From: Tamarix chinensis
Taxonomy: Eukaryota > Streptophyta > Magnoliopsida > Caryophyllales > Tamaricaceae
Assembly: GCA_030549775.1 (NCBI GenBank)
Contig: CM060178.1
Location: 68,686,896-68,750,895 of the forward strand
DNA length: 64,000 nucleotides
Reading direction: 5' to 3'
Both the position numbers and the translations under genes were made by a program. This document shows positions 59,110-64,000 of the stretch, piece by piece (position 1 is the first letter of the stretch; every line of letters begins with the position of its first letter). The notes under the pieces are model-generated. The model did not search any database. It was given only the letters and a program-made list of their open reading frames with translations, and was not told the origin of the DNA.

Positions 59110-62100
59110 TGTGACACTCAGTATTCATCCTTAGAAACTTGCACACGACCTCTTGCTCAATGGATTGAGCGGGGGATTACAACAACAACCTCATCACTAT
59201 GTATACATACTAATAAAACCAATCTATATCTAATCTAGATCAAGGTATGGACAAAAGCCACACAACGTACTCATCGTATGACATACTGAAATATACTTTT
59301 AATACTCCTAATATATCATTCACATATTGTCACACCAATTTATACAGGACGTATTTGGATCCATTAGAACATGCTTGGTTATAATCATACAAGCTTACAA
59401 GGATATGTAGGCTATATTAAGCATATCATATTATGAAGAAAAATTAGATCACTTAGCTTATCCATAACATACTACATATAGTTTACACATATAGTAATGT
59501 ATATGAAGACATACATATACGAATCCACAACCATAGATTCTTATAGTAGGTAGATCATGATTATACTTATAATATGTCATTCGATAATTCATAGAAACAT
59601 GTCTAAATAATGGAAACATACTGCAATGGGGCATTCAAGGGAAACATACAATAACGCATGTTGTGTGTGTGTATTCATAGGAACACATGATTGATAGAAC
59701 ATTTAGGGAAAATATGTTGGGTCACATAATATAATTTTCAACCATTGGTTACTTTCTTTGGTTCGATTGATAATATCATTCCTACTATGTCAACTTAATA
59801 AGAAATGAACATGATTAAACACTAATTTGTAACTTAAGTAAGACATGCCTCCTTAAATACTCAATAGGAAAATCCAAGTATCATTTTAGTGAAATAATTG
59901 TATCAAGATTGAGCATAAAATAGGACCAAGACAATTTAATACATTTTAAGGAATCATTCTAGTTATTATCATATGTTAGGTGAACATAGAATTCCTTCAT
60001 AAAATTATTGAGCAATATGTGAGATCATTCCTTATGGTCTCTTAATACACATGAAAGTCAAATCAATTAAATGGATATAAAGTCTTAGCTCATGCCAAAG
60101 TAACTTGGTAGACAAAAGTCATGTCTCATGCCAAAGTTACTCTTTTGTGGTGATCAAACCCTTTACTATCGATAATTCCAAGTATATCATCAGTGTCTAG
60201 AGTATGAAAGACACGCGTACCAACTAGGACCTCTTGATTAATGAGGCTCCTACCTAAAGGCAAAATGGCCAGAGCCAAACTAACCCTTAATAGCTAATCG
60301 AGAATCAAATAACCTAGACCCATAATAATACTCATTCCACTTTAAGTGATTAATATCTTATTGGTTCAAGATATCATAACATGTTAGTCCACAATAATAT
60401 CATGCCAAGTAAAAATCATTTCAATTGAAAAGCAACTATATAAGTTTTTTCACATTCTTTAGTGTTCCTATTGAGGATATTTTAAGTGATCAACCTATTA
60501 CTTGATCAATTATACCAAAAGGTAAAATTTTATAGTCTTAATATCAGCCACAATTTTCAAGCTAAAATTTTATTTCCATTTAATTCTCTTATTCACAATT
60601 CAAATCTAAGTGAATCATAGGGCTATGGTTAAAGCCATAGTTTCATTACTTAACCACAATATTACCTTACATTAAAGAGTATTCTAAGTTAATCCCTAAC
60701 GCTAAAGAGGAAGATCTAATTGGAGGTTAACTAAAGTCCAATTCTAACTTCTGTTATCTAATCAATTTATCTTAGTAGATAAGTGAAGGTCAACTCAAGG
60801 CCATCATATAGGTAATGTTATTTTCTTCCATTTCATGCTAAGTCATATAAACTTATAATGATCCACATTTTAAGGCAATCGTATAAGTTATTAGAATTAT
60901 ATTAGCCATCATTATGATTTATTAAATAGATCCTAGCTATAGGAAGAATCCATTTTTATCCATCTAATCATCTAATCATGTCATGGTTACAGGAAATGCC
61001 TAAATTTCTAGTCTATGGTCATATTGGTTAATTAGGCTTAATTTCTCTTTACTAGTTTTAGTCTATCAATTAAACTCAATTAATCTAGGTAAACTTATAG
61101 ATAATAGAATCTTAGATAACCTTTTATGCATAGGAGAACTCAATTATAACATTTGGGAAGAAGTAGGTAAGAAATGCAAATCTGGCTTAGATCAGTCTAT
61201 GGGTTTCCAAGAACCAGTCAATCGGTCAGATGGATCAGTCAATCAGTTATATGGACCAGTTGATTGATATAGGAACTACCAAACCTTTATAGTGGTAGTG
61301 AATAAGTTTACTGGTCAACCATATCGTTCCACTAATCTAAAAAAATAGTTGATCGATTTTGTCAAACGAATTAATGGATCTAAGCAGAGACTAAGACTAT
61401 TAGGGTTACATACAAACCAATCAATGTGTTAGCTAAATTGATCAACAATTCTAAGAACCAATCGATTGGTTTAATTGAACCAGATGATTGGTTTAATCAA
61501 TATAGTTTATGGGTTTATCTTGAGATAAAGACTATTAAAGTTACAAGCTCATTGGTCGATGGGTCTCGCAAACTAATCGATTGGTTGGGGCGAAAGCAAC
61601 CCCTATAAAACACAATTACACATAATTAAATTCCATAATATTTATTCAATCAATTTAGACATCAATTAATGGTTGTTCAAGGTCCTTAACAAGCAATATT
61701 CATGAATTGATATGTAAAATACTAAAATCATATTGAGAATCTTAATAATATCTTGCTTGCACTTTATGAATTCATAAGAGCTAGGAAATCATACGTTATT
61801 TTCTCTTTATGATAGGCCATCGTGCACATAACTTACACATCATCTTATGCATGATAATGTTGTTGAGATGCTCAGAATATCAAGCTCAATTACTAATCCA
61901 AATCATACCCACAAGGCTAATGCACACAAAATCTCAAGTTAGACTTCTTACCACTTCTTTCATTTATTCAATAATAACAAGTTTAAGCATACTTTCATCT
62001 CTAATACTTATGAACATACGATATAGTCACCTATATAATTTTCTACACAAATAGGGAAACCAATAGTTTACCTTAAAAGAACTTAGCTAATCCTCCAAAG

Positions 62101-63129
62101 AGAGTAAAAGTCTTTGAAAGTCCAAACCCCTTTTCAACACTTGAATACCTCCTCAAGAAGAAAATAAAAACCTAATAAAATACTAGCTAATCCTTCACTC
62201 TTTTCCCAAATCTAACATTATCTTGTTTAAGAAGAAAATGAGAATGAGTTAGATGAAGGATTAGAAGAGGAATGATAGCTCAAATTGAAGGCCAAAGGAC
62301 GAAAATGTGGGCAAAGTGAGTGTGAAGAATAGTAGCTAAGTTCAAGGGTATAAAATTGAAGGCTTTTATTAGAATTGTTGAGGGTTTTTGGTATAAAGGT
62401 TTAGACCCCAAACCCTAACTCGAATCTAAGCTTCCAAATGCACACTTTGGAGGTTCAAGGCTTCCTTACCTATCTTTGGTCTCAAATGGTCAAAATTGAG
62501 ATGTTCTAGGGTAAAGCGACTTAGAATTTCAAACATAAGAAAGAAATAAAGTCAATAAGGAGAGGAAATCAAAGTCAACAACAATCAGAGGTTACAGGGA
62601 TGAATCACTAGCTTAAGAATCTCATAAAAGAGAGAGAAAAGAAAGAAGAAGAAGAAAAGGAGCTAAAGTTATGAAAGTGACTTATGAGAAATTATCTCTC
62701 CATGAATCCATTGAATATCAATAAAATAGGTTAGGCATCCTCAAAATTTTTGTAAAAATCATAAAAAAAAAAAGAGCACGCTTAAGCATAATCATGATGC
62801 AATAAAATTTTTGGGGGAAATATTCATAGTGAATTTTTAACCCGAAGAATAACCACTTTAGTCAAACTAGTTGACTGGTACCCCAAACTAGTCAATTGAT
62901 TCATCGAATGTCAAAACTCATATTTTAGTTACAAACCAATTGATGGACACCTCTAGACTAGTCAACTGATTTTGCTATAAAACCAATTATCTTTCAAAAT
63001 CCAAAAATAAGCTCAACCAAAACCATACCAATCATAAACACACCTGTAAATCATTATCAAACACATTTAAATCACAATCATATGCATATATTAATGCACA
63101 TTAAAGATCCTAAAAAGTGGGGTATTACA
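59110..63129 (-). mobile_element. Family-Y solo LTR, minus strand
   Basis: 4020 bp from TGTGACACTCAG (plus strand) to GGGGTATTACA. On the minus strand it starts TGTAATACCCCAC and then aligns with the family-Y 5' LTR. An AACTAGTTTG word near 62885 sits by CAATTGACTAG-type words, as near 11825-11850. An ATCGAT-motif array lies at 61190-61600. No coding region or second LTR. Flanking 5-mers (GAAGA and ACTAT) do not match; with the missing RT portion this suggests a deletion at the insertion site. Confidence 0.7.
61190..61600 (-). repeat. Family-Y ATCGAT-motif array
   Basis: Repeated words such as CCAGTTGATTG, CAATCGGTCAG and ACTAATCGATTGGTTGG. It includes the perfect 16-bp palindrome AACCAATCGATTGGTT at 61456-61471. 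Confidence 0.75.
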
Positions 63130-64000
63130 ACTATCACCCCAATTGAAAGATCCCTAGCTTTTGCATCAAAACTTATTGATAAAATTCTTGATAAAACTTA
63201 GCTACAAAGGTTCTTGGGTAGCTTAAATTATGTCCTTGATTTCTTTCCAAATGTCAACGGCCTTATGAGCCCTCTATGATCTATTTAAAGAGAAATATGT
63301 CTCTTTTACTTAGAAATATATAAAAATCATCAAATATATTAAAACCCAAGTTAAAGAAATTCCTTACCTCCACTTATCTAATCTTATACTCCTAAAATTG
63401 TTGAAACACATGTATCTAATATAGTTCATGGTGGTATTCTAAAATTGGTTAACCACAAAAAAGAACAAATTGTCCGATTGACCTTTGCCCATTAGAATTA
63501 TACTAAGAAAAACTACTCCACAATCAAAAAAATAAATCCTCTCTATTATATTTTACACCTAGAAATTTAAATTTGACCTTTTAAACTAAATATTATTATT
63601 TGAATACATTGCAAAATGCAAAATAAATCCTACAAAAGATGTTAAGAATATTTCTTTAACACAAATATTTTCAAGATGACCAGCCATCTTATCAATATTT
63701 AACTTCAATAGTGAAATTATCATACACAATTTAAATTCTTTACCATACTTTCTAACTAGAGAATTTATTCAGAATAGAACTAAATTATGCCACCAAGACA
63801 AAAAGGCAACTAACTATAAAATTTTGTTATGCGGATCCCTGTCAAATCTTAGTATGAGGCAATCATTGAAGACGTAGAAAAAGCCTCACAAACACCCAGT
63901 GAAAAAAACTAAGATGATGTATACAAATGGATTGATTCCCTTCAAAAACTCTAAAGCTATGATTTTAATCCAAAAGATCTTGTAGAATTTGTTATCTCTA
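63130..64000 (+). pseudogene. Endogenous pararetrovirus, RT end and RNase H
   Basis: Plus strand, decayed. At 63202-63234 it reads LQRFLGSLNYV, the connection between RT and RNase H that is diagnostic of caulimovirids. At about 63394-63446 KIVETHVSNIVHGGILK is the RNase H start, with the catalytic Asp of the TDAS word lost. EQIVRLTF and KNYSTIKK follow near 63460-63525, then further words of this domain to about 63770, all with stops. Beyond that no domain is recognised and the remnant runs to the window edge. Confidence 0.85.

Overview
The window is plant nuclear DNA, most likely from a flowering plant with a repeat-rich, AT-rich genome. This follows from the mix of decayed Ty3/gypsy chromoviruses, Athila-type elements, plant L1-type LINEs and an endogenous caulimovirid, and from a single short gene with a plant-style 5'-UTR intron. 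I cannot name the species. Nearly all of the sequence is nested, decayed transposable elements. The only convincing host gene encodes a 62-residue twin-cysteine (CHCH-like) protein at 32766-32954.

Layout, left to right. Positions 1-2343 hold part of a minus-strand long LTR, here called family X (starts TGTAAYACCCC, ends near GGGGTATTACA). Positions 2344-11698 are a minus-strand Athila-type Ty3/gypsy remnant, read right to left: LTR, decayed primer-binding site, gag, protease, post-pol spacer. An unusual palindromic family-X unit (5660-8222) sits inside it, flanked by ATAAA target duplications. Positions 11699-29847 are a plus-strand chromovirus (family Y) inserted in the Athila LTR. It has a 3.5 kb 5' LTR, a primer-binding site, remnants of gag, the RT tail, RNase H, integrase and chromodomain, and a 3' LTR split by two family-X solo LTRs (19522-24394 and 24937-28701). 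The Athila LTR appears to resume after 29847.

Positions about 30.2-34.5 kb are the low-copy island with the CHCH-like gene, flanked by inverted AT-rich repeats. Positions 34565-40504 are a full-length but inactivated LINE with a 15-bp target duplication. Positions 41.4-47.0 kb hold minus-strand LINE remnants interrupted by a GGGTYGGGT-rich insert. A minus-strand integrase fragment follows at 47.7-48.0 kb. From about 48.2 kb to the right edge lies a plus-strand endogenous pararetrovirus remnant, broken by a family-X LTR (50297-58480, itself containing another, 51331-56280) and by a minus-strand family-Y solo LTR (59110-63129).

Relative order of events can be read from the nesting: Athila first, family Y next, family X within it; and pararetrovirus first, then an X LTR, then a younger X LTR inside that. 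The most unusual observations are the palindromic LTR unit with a proper 5-bp target duplication, and the regularly spaced palindrome-bearing motif arrays carried inside both LTR families. No CRISPR, rRNA, tRNA or bacterial-type operon was seen.
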